From: TMED14 sp041179465
Lineage (GTDB): Bacteria; Bacteroidota; Bacteroidia; Flavobacteriales; Schleiferiaceae
Assembly (NCBI GenBank): GCA_041179465.1
Contig: JBEGTJ010000042.1
Span: 1-14,101, forward strand
Length of the DNA stretch: 14,101 bases
Direction: 5' to 3'
The position numbers and the translations under genes were made by a program. This document shows positions 1 to 7,214 of this stretch, piece by piece. Each line of letters starts with the position of its first letter. The stretch's first letter is position 1. The notes beneath the pieces are model-generated. The model was not told where the DNA came from. It searched no databases and saw nothing but the letters and a program-made list of their open reading frames with translations.

Positions 1-756
1 CTGGTCGGAGCAGACGTGGCCGACGGGCTGGCCTCGGGCGGAAGGTTGGTCGGAAGTTCCGTGCGCATCTTGGGTTCCGAGTTTCAGGTGCTCGGCGTGC
101 TTCGCCGGGAGGGAAGCTCGCTCGTCGGGGAAAGCCACGACGGCCGGGTTGTGGTCCCGGCCAAATGGGTCGTGAGCCACATCGGCGACGAAATGAACGG
201 TTCGGCCATCCAAGTGCGCGCAGAGCAAGGTGTTACCGTGGCTGAGCTCAAGGAACAGGTGCGGTCAGTCATGCGCAAAATTCGGCGCCAGGCCCCCGCT
301 TCAGACGACTCCTTTGCCCTCAATGAATCGTCGACCCTGAGCTCGGGCCTCGACGACATGTTCGGCGTCATCGGCCTGGCGGGCACCGTAATCGGGGGCT
401 TCAGCATCCTCGTGGGCGGATTCGGCATCGCCAACATCATGTTTGTGAGCGTTCGCGAACGCACCGGCCAGATTGGCGTTCAAAAGGCCCTCGGCGCGAA
501 GCGCGGATTCATCCTGGCTCAGTTCCTCCTCGAAAGCGTTCTGCTCAGCTTAGTAGGCGGAATCATTGGGCTCGTGTTCGCCGGCGTCCTGATCTACGTC
601 GGGGCCGCGGTGTCGGACTTTGAACTCTCAGTTTCTTTCGAAAACGTCGCCACTGGAATTGGGCTTTCTGCCGTCATCGGACTCATTGCCGGCTACGCCC
701 CTGCCGAAATGGCGGCCCGCCTCGATCCGGTCGAGGCCATCCGCTTCAACCAATAG
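1..756 (+). CDS. ABC transporter permease, MacB/FtsX type (C-terminal part, 5' end outside window)
   Basis: The reading frame is open from base 1, so the gene starts upstream and only its last 251 codons are present. The first ~110 residues look like the periplasmic core domain (MacB_PCD). They are followed by an FtsX-type membrane domain: a hydrophobic segment starting near the GLAGTVIGGF stretch, the cytoplasmic loop motif RERTGQIGVQKALGAKR typical of MacB/LolC-like permeases, then two more hydrophobic segments and the usual ending DPVEAIR. Such permeases work with an ATPase subunit to move lipoproteins, peptides or antibiotics, or to drive an efflux channel; the substrate cannot be read from this fragment. 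The last 11 bases overlap the end of the convergent GAF-domain gene, and no terminator hairpin is visible there. The family is clear; the subfamily is not. Confidence 0.88.
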   Translation: MVGADVADGLASGGRLVGSSVRILGSEFQVLGVLRREGSSLVGESHDGRVVVPAKWVVSHIGDEMNGSAIQVRAEQGVTVAELKEQVRSVMRKIRRQAPASDDSFALNESSTLSSGLDDMFGVIGLAGTVIGGFSILVGGFGIANIMFVSVRERTGQIGVQKALGAKRGFILAQFLLESVLLSLVGGIIGLVFAGVLIYVGAAVSDFELSVSFENVATGIGLSAVIGLIAGYAPAEMAARLDPVEAIRFNQ

Positions 757-1219
757 CGGCCGCCTCGGGCAGCGCGCCCACGGCCTCGGCAATGCAGCGC
801 AGCAGTTCTTCGTCTTCGGCCGTAAACGGATCCAAGTAGTGGCTGTCGATGTCGATCTGGCCGATGAGTTCCGTTCCGCGGTAAATCGGAACCACCAATT
901 CTGCCTTGGTCTCCATCGAGCACGCGAGGTAGTTGTCCTGCGCCCACACGTCGGGCACTTCAAACGTTTGTCCGCTCAACGCGACCTGCCCGCAAATTCC
1001 ACGGCCGTAGGGGATGACGCGGTGTTCCGTTTCGGCGCCGGCAAAAGGACCGAGGTGCAGGGCCTGCTCGGCGTCGTTCATCCAGTAAATTCCGACCCAT
1101 TGGTAGTGCGGAACCGTTTGCTGAAGGCCCGCACACACGTCGGCCAGGCCCAGCCAGCCCTTTTGGTTCAACGTTTGGAGCGCGGTTTCGCGCTGCGTAT
1201 TCCAGAAGTCTGCATTCAT
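746..1219 (-). CDS. GAF domain protein, free methionine-(R)-sulfoxide reductase-like
   Basis: This 157-residue cytoplasmic protein is essentially one GAF domain. Its length and motifs match the fRMsr (YebR/MsrC) family, which reduces free methionine-(R)-sulfoxide: IPYGRGICGQ (69-78), a Cys at 100, the block AELVVPIYRG (106-115) and IGQIDIDS (119-126). The E. coli enzyme has Cys84, Cys94 and Cys118. The spacing here places Cys76 and Cys100 at the last two positions and His66 at the first. Reductase activity is therefore plausible, but with an altered thiol set; a sensory or degenerate GAF protein is the alternative. The start codon overlaps the dgkA-like stop in an ATGA, which points to one mRNA with translational coupling. 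The 3' end overlaps the ABC permease by 11 bases. Confidence 0.85.
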   Translation of the reverse strand: MNADFWNTQRETALQTLNQKGWLGLADVCAGLQQTVPHYQWVGIYWMNDAEQALHLGPFAGAETEHRVIPYGRGICGQVALSGQTFEVPDVWAQDNYLACSMETKAELVVPIYRGTELIGQIDIDSHYLDPFTAEDEELLRCIAEAVGALPEAAAIG

Positions 1220-1575
1220 AGCCTAATTCCTAATTGTTCTACCAAGGGCGGACCCAAAACCAGCAGTCCCACCGCCGCCGCCGCCATCGACGCCACCAGT
1301 ACGGCCGCCGCCGCCATGTCTTTGGCGTCGCGAATCCACGGATCGCGCTCGGTCGTTACGCGGTTGGCCAGTCGTTCCAGGGCCGAGTTGGCGTATTCGA
1401 GTCCGGTTACCAAGCCAAAGCACAGCACGAGCAACGCCCATTCGGTGCGCGACACCCCGAGGTACATCGCGGCAAGGCTCACGCCCCCGATCGCCAGGGT
1501 GTGAATCTTGAGGTGGCGCTCTTCGAACCAGGCCGCGCGAAGGCCCCGGAACGCCGCTTTAAAGGCTTGAACCAT
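1216..1575 (-). CDS. Diacylglycerol kinase/undecaprenol kinase family membrane protein (DgkA-like)
   Basis: The product has 119 residues, the usual size of the small integral-membrane DgkA family, which phosphorylates diacylglycerol or undecaprenol in the inner membrane. The family signature is visible: an N-terminal amphipathic stretch with EERHLKIH (18-25), hydrophobic segments at about 28-43 and 46-58, the active-site run E60..N63SALE67, and AKDMAAAAVL (84-93) leading into the last hydrophobic helix. The position usually held by Asp four residues after the Glu is Asn71. Bacteroidota homologues are generally thought to recycle undecaprenol for wall synthesis; that substrate choice is inferred, not visible. 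It is the first gene of a two-gene unit with the GAF protein and is divergent from the first cargo gene. Confidence 0.88.
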   Translation of the reverse strand: MVQAFKAAFRGLRAAWFEERHLKIHTLAIGGVSLAAMYLGVSRTEWALLVLCFGLVTGLEYANSALERLANRVTTERDPWIRDAKDMAAAAVLVASMAAAAVGLLVLGPPLVEQLGIRL

Positions 1576-1587
1576 GCCGCTAAAGTA

Positions 1588-1617
1588 GGCTTCGGGTTCG
1601 TTCGTTCAGCCGAAGGC
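1588..1617. repeat. Imperfect inverted repeat with GTTC triplet in the loop
   Basis: CTTCGG (1590-1595) pairs with CCGAAG (1610-1615), and GG at 1588-1589 can extend the stem across a bulge. The loop holds three tandem GTTC units (1596-1607). It lies in the 136-base divergent gap between the dgkA-like gene and the first cargo gene, so it could be an operator or an mRNA leader hairpin. No further support is visible. Confidence 0.3.
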
Positions 1618-1678
1618 CGCGCGCAGTCCACCAAAATTACCATTCGGGCAAAACGCTCCGTTCGCCCCGTATCGGTCG

Positions 1679-1686
1679 TACTTTTG
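1679..1686 (+). promoter_or_regulatory. Bacteroidota-type -7 promoter box for the T9SS cargo operon
   Basis: TACTTTTG matches the Bacteroidota consensus TAnnTTTG exactly. It lies 25 bases before the ATG of the first cargo gene, giving a leader of roughly 20 bases. No convincing TTTG box is present at the usual distance upstream. No Shine-Dalgarno sequence is seen, as is normal for the phylum. Confidence 0.5.
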
Positions 1687-1711
1687 TTAGCATAACGTTA
1701 CGCGTACCTTC

Positions 1712-3766
1712 ATGAAGTTTCACGCCTTTTTCGCAGGGCTTTTCACAGCCCTCGTTCTTAGCTTTTCGGCCCACGCGCAGAGCGTGTCCCTAGTTCAAAC
1801 CCTTAACCTGTCGAAGTGTACGGGCGATTCGCTGCGGCTGGAGCTGCAGGTTTCCGGAAGCCCGATGTCGAGCACCAACTCCTTCAAGGTGCTTTTTGCG
1901 CCGGGCGTTCCGAGCTCGTTCACCCAAGCCGCCTCGAGCATCCTGCCCATCGTCAAGTGGCAGTCCATCCTGCCGTTGCCTGTCGGAACCGACACCAATT
2001 CGGTCGGAACCAAGTACGCCTGGGTCCAGATCCCTGAGTCCATTACCCTCAGCGGATTTTACAGCATCGTCGTCAAGGGTACGTCGCCCTCGCTTTGGTC
2101 CGACACCATTCAACTCCTGGTCAACGTAAGCCCTACGGCCGAAGTGTCCAGCATTCTGGGCGGATTCAACAACCTTCACACGGGCGCCAAAGACTGGGGT
2201 TTCTGCTTCGGCGACACGGTCAAGGTCTCGGCAAATCCCGGCCAAAACGGCTACCAGTGGTTTAAGGACGGGGTTCCCTTGCCCGGAGCCACTTCGCTCA
2301 CCCTCGACGTGTTTAATTCGGGCACCTATTCCGTGCAGGTCAGCAACGGGGTCTGCACCAAGATGTCCAAGGACACCATCATCAATGCCTTCACGCCCAC
2401 CACGGCCGTAATTCACAAACCCGGAACGATGACGACCATCAAAGTCCTGGACGTCGACGCCACCGTGGACTCGGTCGGATTCTGCGAAACCGAAACCATC
2501 CAGCTCGAAGGCCCCAGTTCGACGTCACCGGGCACCTCCGTGCTCTACCAGTGGCTGCGGGATTCAACCGGCTTGTTTGGACAAACGTTTATTGTTCCGG
2601 TAACGGGAGCAACCCAAAAAACCGCTTCGCTCACCAAAACGGGCGTGTACTACCTGCAGACGACCTGGCTGCCCGGCGGATGTCCCGACACCAGCGCCGC
2701 CTTTTGGCTCTTCGTGGACTCGGTCCCCGATACCGAAATTCAAGCCATTGCGTGGCCGGGACAGCCTCAGTCCAGCTTGACTATTTGCGCCGACGACTCC
2801 ACGCAGCTCGGGTCGATTGCCTCGTCCAACGACTGGACGTATCAATGGCAGGTGCGCTTCCCCGCCGGCACAGGCAACTGGTCCAGCATTCCGGGCAAGA
2901 CTTCCGACAAGCTGACGGTCTCTACCGCCATCGTCGCCGACGACGCGGAGTACCGACTGATCATTAAAAACGACTACTGCGAGCACATCACGAGCGAACT
3001 GCTGGTGACCGTGGTCTCGTTGCCCAACGTCAACGTGGCGCCTGCCGATTCCTTGGCGCTCTGCGCGGGAGACTCGGTGCTGGTAGGGGTGACGGGCAAC
3101 AGCACGAGCTACCTCTGGACCTTCCCCGGCGGAAGCTACAGTGGGGCTTCGTTTTATGCGAAGACGCCCGGAACCTACGTGGTCGCCGGAACGAATTCCA
3201 ACGGCTGCACGGCCTACGACACGCTTAAGGTGTACTTCTTTACGGTCAACGCCAACGCCGGTCCCGACCAAACCGTGCTGCCGGGCTCGACCGTTCAGCT
3301 CGCGGCCTCAGGTGGTGCGCTGTACTACTGGTACGCCAACGTGCCCACCTACTTCAGCGACCCCTACAATCCCAACGCCCAGACGGTGCCTACCCAAGAC
3401 ACCACCATGTACATTGTGGAAGTGCTCAACAGCTACGGGTGCTTCGACACCGACACGATGATGGTGTACCTGTTCGACCCCGCGTCCCTGGTTCCCGACC
3501 TGTCCGGCGTGATGAACGTGATTACGCCCAATGGCGACGGGTTCAACGACCAATTTGACCTTTCTGAGGTGGTCCGCGCGGACTCCTGCGACCTGATGAT
3601 GTTTGACCGCTGGGGCGCTAAAGTGTTCGAGCAGAAGCGCTACGTTTCGGGTTGGGACGGCCGGAGCAACGGCGGCGATCCGCTGCCCGACGGAACCTAC
3701 TACTACATTCTAACCTGCAGTGACGTGGTGCGCTTCCGCGGCGCCGTAACCGTAGTTCGCCTGTAA
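1712..3766 (+). CDS. Secreted multi-domain Ig-like protein with T9SS type B (gliding-motility-associated) C-terminal domain
   Basis: This 684-residue protein is predicted to be exported by Sec and then placed outside the cell by the type IX system. Residues 1-22 form a signal peptide ending HAQ. Residues 23-160 are an unrecognised beta-rich region. A string of Ig/PKD-like modules follows at about 164-215, 257-320, 358-423 and 450-503, each opening with a C-x-G/E-D or similar turn (FCFGD, FCETE, ICADD, LCAGD) and carrying a YQW or YLW core Trp. A module at 513-586 precedes the sorting domain at 600-684, which has the hallmark MNVITPNGDGFND and the ending DGTYYYI...FRGAVTVV. The type B domain is not always cleaved and is linked to PorP/SprF partners, which fits the gene 8 bases downstream. 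The likely role is adhesin or surface-layer component; no enzyme domain was seen. Confidence 0.92.
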   Translation: MKFHAFFAGLFTALVLSFSAHAQSVSLVQTLNLSKCTGDSLRLELQVSGSPMSSTNSFKVLFAPGVPSSFTQAASSILPIVKWQSILPLPVGTDTNSVGTKYAWVQIPESITLSGFYSIVVKGTSPSLWSDTIQLLVNVSPTAEVSSILGGFNNLHTGAKDWGFCFGDTVKVSANPGQNGYQWFKDGVPLPGATSLTLDVFNSGTYSVQVSNGVCTKMSKDTIINAFTPTTAVIHKPGTMTTIKVLDVDATVDSVGFCETETIQLEGPSSTSPGTSVLYQWLRDSTGLFGQTFIVPVTGATQKTASLTKTGVYYLQTTWLPGGCPDTSAAFWLFVDSVPDTEIQAIAWPGQPQSSLTICADDSTQLGSIASSNDWTYQWQVRFPAGTGNWSSIPGKTSDKLTVSTAIVADDAEYRLIIKNDYCEHITSELLVTVVSLPNVNVAPADSLALCAGDSVLVGVTGNSTSYLWTFPGGSYSGASFYAKTPGTYVVAGTNSNGCTAYDTLKVYFFTVNANAGPDQTVLPGSTVQLAASGGALYYWYANVPTYFSDPYNPNAQTVPTQDTTMYIVEVLNSYGCFDTDTMMVYLFDPASLVPDLSGVMNVITPNGDGFNDQFDLSEVVRADSCDLMMFDRWGAKVFEQKRYVSGWDGRSNGGDPLPDGTYYYILTCSDVVRFRGAVTVVRL

Positions 3767-3774
3767 TTTTTGCA

Positions 3775-5259
3775 ATGAAAAATATGAAATCACGCGTTTT
3801 TTGTGCCGCCCTGTTGGGCCTTTCGTGGACGGTCAATGCCCAGCAGATTCCGCTCTACAGCCACCTGTTTTTTGCCCAAGCCATGGTAAACCCAGCCCGC
3901 AGCGGGGCTAAGGGTTTTAGCGAACTGGTCACCATCCACCGCCAGCAATGGCAGGGTATGGAGGGGGCCCCCGAAACCTCGGCCTTGCTCTTCAACGGAG
4001 CGACCAATAAGGAGCGCATCGGGTACTCCGTGTACGGGTTTACGGACGCGACCGACATCGTTCGCCGCTCGGGCATCTACGGACACTACGCCTACCACGC
4101 GCAGCTTTCTGAAAATTCGGTGCTGAGCTTCGGCATTGGCGCAGGTTACGTGAACAACACGTTTGATATGGCCAGCATCCGCGTCAAAAACGAGGGCGAT
4201 CCCTTCCTGTTTCCCGCAAACACGAACGGCACCCTCGACCTCAACCTGGGAATCAACCTTAAGGTCGAGAACTTCCAGTTGGGCGTGGCCGCACCCCAAG
4301 TGCTTGCTCCGGCCATTACCTACTCCAACAACTACACGGGTCCGGTTGCGTTTCACTTGATCCGCCACTACGTAGTGCAAACCCAATACGACCTTCCGAT
4401 TCAAAAAGACCGCATGACGCTGTCGCCCTTGGTGGTTGTCCGCGCTGCGAACCACGTGACTCCTCAGGTCGACGCCGGAATGATGTTCAACGTGACCGAG
4501 TACGGCTATGTGGGCGCCCTGTACCGTTCCAACTTTGGGGCGTCGGCGCAGCTCGGCGTGCACCTGACTCCGCTTTTGACCTTGGGATACGCCCACGACT
4601 TCAGCATCAACGACTACGCCACCTCGCTGGGCATGTCCAACGAGTTCATTCTGACCTACCGCTTTGGCGACAACAAGCGCAACGACCGCATTGAAGCCGA
4701 AATCAAGCGACTCAAGGACAAGCAGCGTCAGGCCGACCAAAACGGCGAAAAACTGCTGAACGAGAAGTTTGAAGAGTTCAAAGAAGAACTCGAGGCCGCA
4801 AACAAGAAGCAGCTCGCCGCGCAAAGCGAAGAGCTCGCGAAGGCGACGGCCCTCAAGCTTCAAGAGGCAGGCGCCCAAGGTGGTGGAGTTCGCGGCGCGG
4901 CGGCAAACGCTGGATCTGCCTCGGCCGCTCCCGCGACCTCGGGAACGGCGACTTCGGGCGCAGCCGGAACGAGCAGCATTAAGGGCTACAGCAAGGAGGC
5001 CTACGCCAACAACGTGGCCCCGGGCAGCTCAGGCTTCTACGTGACCGCAGGAGTATACGGCGAGCAGGAGAACGCCGACAAAATGGTTCAAAAACTGAAG
5101 GCCCAAGGAATCCAGTCCCGCACCTTCCGCGATCCGAAGAACAACATGGTCTACGTGTACCTTTTGAAGTTCGGAACCTACGACGAGGCATCTAAAGCCC
5201 GCGAAAGCAGCTTGAACGGACAGTACCCGGGCAAACTTTGGGTTAAGGTGATCCAGTGA
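3775..5259 (+). CDS. PorP/SprF family T9SS outer-membrane protein with coiled coil and C-terminal SPOR domain
   Basis: The 494-residue product starts with a signal peptide (1-22, cut after VNA). Residues 23-298 are a PorP/SprF-type beta-barrel: the early NPARSG (39-44), RQQW (56-59), alternating beta strands, and GYAHDF (271-276) with a final strand ending TYRFG. Next come a charged coiled-coil stretch (about 300-365, rich in Lys/Glu/Gln), an Ala/Gly/Ser/Thr linker (366-402) and a SPOR-like domain (419-492: FYVTAGVYGEQENADKMV, then VYVYLLKFGTYDEASKA). Family members sit in the outer membrane and assist secretion or anchoring of type B T9SS cargo. SPOR domains bind peptidoglycan strands lacking stem peptides. 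The combination suggests a periplasmic tether. It is flanked by two cargo genes at 8 bases and at a 1-base overlap. A second ATG at codon 4 is an alternative start. Confidence 0.93.
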   Translation: MKNMKSRVFCAALLGLSWTVNAQQIPLYSHLFFAQAMVNPARSGAKGFSELVTIHRQQWQGMEGAPETSALLFNGATNKERIGYSVYGFTDATDIVRRSGIYGHYAYHAQLSENSVLSFGIGAGYVNNTFDMASIRVKNEGDPFLFPANTNGTLDLNLGINLKVENFQLGVAAPQVLAPAITYSNNYTGPVAFHLIRHYVVQTQYDLPIQKDRMTLSPLVVVRAANHVTPQVDAGMMFNVTEYGYVGALYRSNFGASAQLGVHLTPLLTLGYAHDFSINDYATSLGMSNEFILTYRFGDNKRNDRIEAEIKRLKDKQRQADQNGEKLLNEKFEEFKEELEAANKKQLAAQSEELAKATALKLQEAGAQGGGVRGAAANAGSASAAPATSGTATSGAAGTSSIKGYSKEAYANNVAPGSSGFYVTAGVYGEQENADKMVQKLKAQGIQSRTFRDPKNNMVYVYLLKFGTYDEASKARESSLNGQYPGKLWVKVIQ

Positions 5260-7157
5260 TGCGCAGGCTCCTTGTCCTTTTGGCCTTGACCCTGGGCTTT
5301 GCGTCGAATGCCGCGCACCTCGTGGGCGGAGAAATCACCTACACCTGCCTGGGTTCGAACCAGTACCAAGTCAAGTTGCGCATTTACCGAGACTGCTTCT
5401 CGGGAGGCGCCGCCTTCGACAACTCGGTGAACTTCACGGTCTACAACCTCGCAGGGGCGGTGGTCACCAATCCCTCGGTGCCTAAAGGGCCAACGGTTTC
5501 GGTTCCCGCAGGCACGGGCAATCCCTGCCTGACCACTCCGCCCAACATTTGCACGGAGTATGCCGAGTACGTGGCCACCCTGACCTTGCCGCCGGTAGTG
5601 GGAGGGTACACGATTTCGTACCAGCGCTGCTGCCGAAATTCGACGATCAGCAACATTACCAATCCGGGTTCGCGCGGAAACACCTACACGGTGAAAATCC
5701 CGTCGATGGACAACACGTGCAACAGCACGCCGGCGTTCACTACGGTTCCGCCCATCGTACTCTGCTTGGGCGACCAATTGAACGTGGACGCGTCGGCTAC
5801 CGACTCCAACGGAGACTCGCTGTTCTACGAGTTCTGCGACATTTACACCGGCGGAAGCAGCGGCAACCCCAGCCCCAGCACGGCCACTCCGCCGCCGTAC
5901 ACGACCATCCCCTTCGTGGCTCCGGCGACCCCGAGCCAGCCCGTTCCGGGAACTCCCGCGTTAGCCATCAATCCCCAAACCGGAATGATTACCGGGGTGG
6001 CTACCACCGCCGGCCAGTACGTTGTGGGCATCTGCGTCAGCGAGTACCGCAACGGCCAATTGCTTTCGGTGGTGCGCCGCGACTACCAGTTCAACGTAAC
6101 CAACTGCATCATCAACACGGTGGCCGACATGGTGACCCAGCTTGAGGATCCCTCGCTCTACTGCGACGGGCGTACGTTGACCTTCACGCCGCAAACCACA
6201 GGTGCGCTCACGTACTTCTGGAATTTTGGCGACACGACCACCACCGCCGACACGAGCTCGCAAGCCTACCCGACCTACACCTTCCCCGACACGGGAACCT
6301 ACACGGTGACCTTGATCATCAACCCAGGGCTGGTGTGCACGGACACGCTCAAGGTTCCGTTCCGCGTGATGAATGCGCCCGACTACCGCATTGAAAAGTC
6401 AGGGGTTCCTTGCGTCGAGGTGCAGAACTACCGATTTGAAGCTAAGGGAAGCGCTCCCTACGACGCCAGCATTTCATGGGATTTCGGGAGCGACGCCAAC
6501 ACCTTCGGCGCTACAGGCAAGCTGGTTACGGGCGTGAGCTGGAACAGTTCAGGCGTGTACCCCGTGCGCTGCATTATTCAGTCGGCGTACTGCCCCGATA
6601 CCCTTTGGGACACGGTGAAGGTCTACGACTGGTACTATCCGGTTACCGCAACGCCTCAGGATACGCAGATTGCTCGGGGCGATACCGTGCTGCTTGACGT
6701 GACTTCGGGGGCATCCTACTACTGGTTCGCCGACCAGCCGGTCTACTTCAACAACGCCCAGCAGCGCAATCCGCAGGCGCTCATGCATGCCGACAGCACC
6801 ACCTACTACGTCATTGTCACCGACAACCGTGGCTGCCGCGGCATCGATACCGTCTTTGTGAGTTGGCTTCCCGAACAGGTTGAGCCTGATTTGTCCCACG
6901 TAATGAACGTGATTACGCCGAACGGCGACGGGAACAACGACGTCCTCGACCTTACGGAGGTCCTTTTTGGCGACGCCTGCACGCTTCGGGTGATGAACCG
7001 TTGGGGAACCACCTGGGTGTACGAGACCGAGAACTACGCCAACACCTGGGGCGGAACCGACGCCGACGGGAATCTGCTGCCCAGCGGAACCTACTACTTC
7101 TTCGTAGTCTGCGGACGGGATTTGCGGTATTCGGGACCCGTCACGATTGTCTACTGA
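5259..7157 (+). CDS. Secreted PKD-domain protein with T9SS type B (gliding-motility-associated) C-terminal domain
   Basis: The 632-residue product has a signal peptide (1 to about 19). The mature protein begins with the HLVGGEITY motif and a Cys-rich domain (about 20-285, 11 Cys, including YQRCCRN at 121-127) common at the N-terminus of Bacteroidota gliding-associated cargo. A PKD domain follows (about 300-365; WNFGD at 321-325), then a second PKD-like unit (372-458; WDFGSD), a pre-terminal module (about 465-537) and the type B sorting domain (548-632; MNVITPNGDGNND). Export to the cell surface by T9SS is expected, and the function is probably adhesive or structural. The ATG at 5259 shares its A with the TGA of the PorP gene, so translation is probably coupled. 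A GTG one codon earlier is possible but less likely. The last ~170 residues resemble those of the first cargo. Confidence 0.92.
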   Translation: MRRLLVLLALTLGFASNAAHLVGGEITYTCLGSNQYQVKLRIYRDCFSGGAAFDNSVNFTVYNLAGAVVTNPSVPKGPTVSVPAGTGNPCLTTPPNICTEYAEYVATLTLPPVVGGYTISYQRCCRNSTISNITNPGSRGNTYTVKIPSMDNTCNSTPAFTTVPPIVLCLGDQLNVDASATDSNGDSLFYEFCDIYTGGSSGNPSPSTATPPPYTTIPFVAPATPSQPVPGTPALAINPQTGMITGVATTAGQYVVGICVSEYRNGQLLSVVRRDYQFNVTNCIINTVADMVTQLEDPSLYCDGRTLTFTPQTTGALTYFWNFGDTTTTADTSSQAYPTYTFPDTGTYTVTLIINPGLVCTDTLKVPFRVMNAPDYRIEKSGVPCVEVQNYRFEAKGSAPYDASISWDFGSDANTFGATGKLVTGVSWNSSGVYPVRCIIQSAYCPDTLWDTVKVYDWYYPVTATPQDTQIARGDTVLLDVTSGASYYWFADQPVYFNNAQQRNPQALMHADSTTYYVIVTDNRGCRGIDTVFVSWLPEQVEPDLSHVMNVITPNGDGNNDVLDLTEVLFGDACTLRVMNRWGTTWVYETENYANTWGGTDADGNLLPSGTYYFFVVCGRDLRYSGPVTIVY

Positions 7158-7185
7158 CGGCTACTTCCGGAGCAGTGATCAAACA

Positions 7186-7211
7186 AAAAAGCGGCCCTCG
7201 GGCCGCTTTTT
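7186..7211. terminator. Bidirectional intrinsic terminator
   Basis: A perfect 7-bp GC stem, GCGGCCC/GGGCCGC (7191-7206), with a 2-base loop (or 6 bp closing a CTCG tetraloop), has a run of six A on its left and TTTTT on its right. It therefore works as a hairpin plus U-tract on both strands. It sits between the convergent ends of the second cargo gene (29 bases before) and dnaJ (stop codon 3 bases after), and should end both operons. Confidence 0.92.
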
Positions 7212-7214
7212 GCT

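Noticed and set aside
620..1504. Plus-strand open frame (294 codons) across the GAF and dgkA-like genes
   Set aside because: It is antisense to two clearly recognised genes, and its product is Arg/Ala/Ser-rich without family features.
3764..3772. TAATTTTTG before the PorP gene as a separate promoter
   Set aside because: It has one extra T relative to TAnnTTTG, includes the stop codon of the first cargo gene, and lies 2 bases from the ATG; co-transcription is simpler.
3790..4878. Long minus-strand open frame (362 codons) opposite the PorP gene
   Set aside because: Its translation has no recognisable domain and it mirrors the PorP/SPOR frame; such antisense frames are common in GC-rich genes.
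4868..4980. Gly/Ala/Ser-rich stretch considered as a DNA repeat or a frameshift site
   Set aside because: It is in frame between the coiled coil and the SPOR domain, with ordinary codon mixing and no tandem DNA repeat; it is best read as a flexible linker.
5256..5258. GTG start for the second cargo gene
   Set aside because: The ATG one codon later gives the tidy stop/start overlap with the PorP gene and the same signal peptide.
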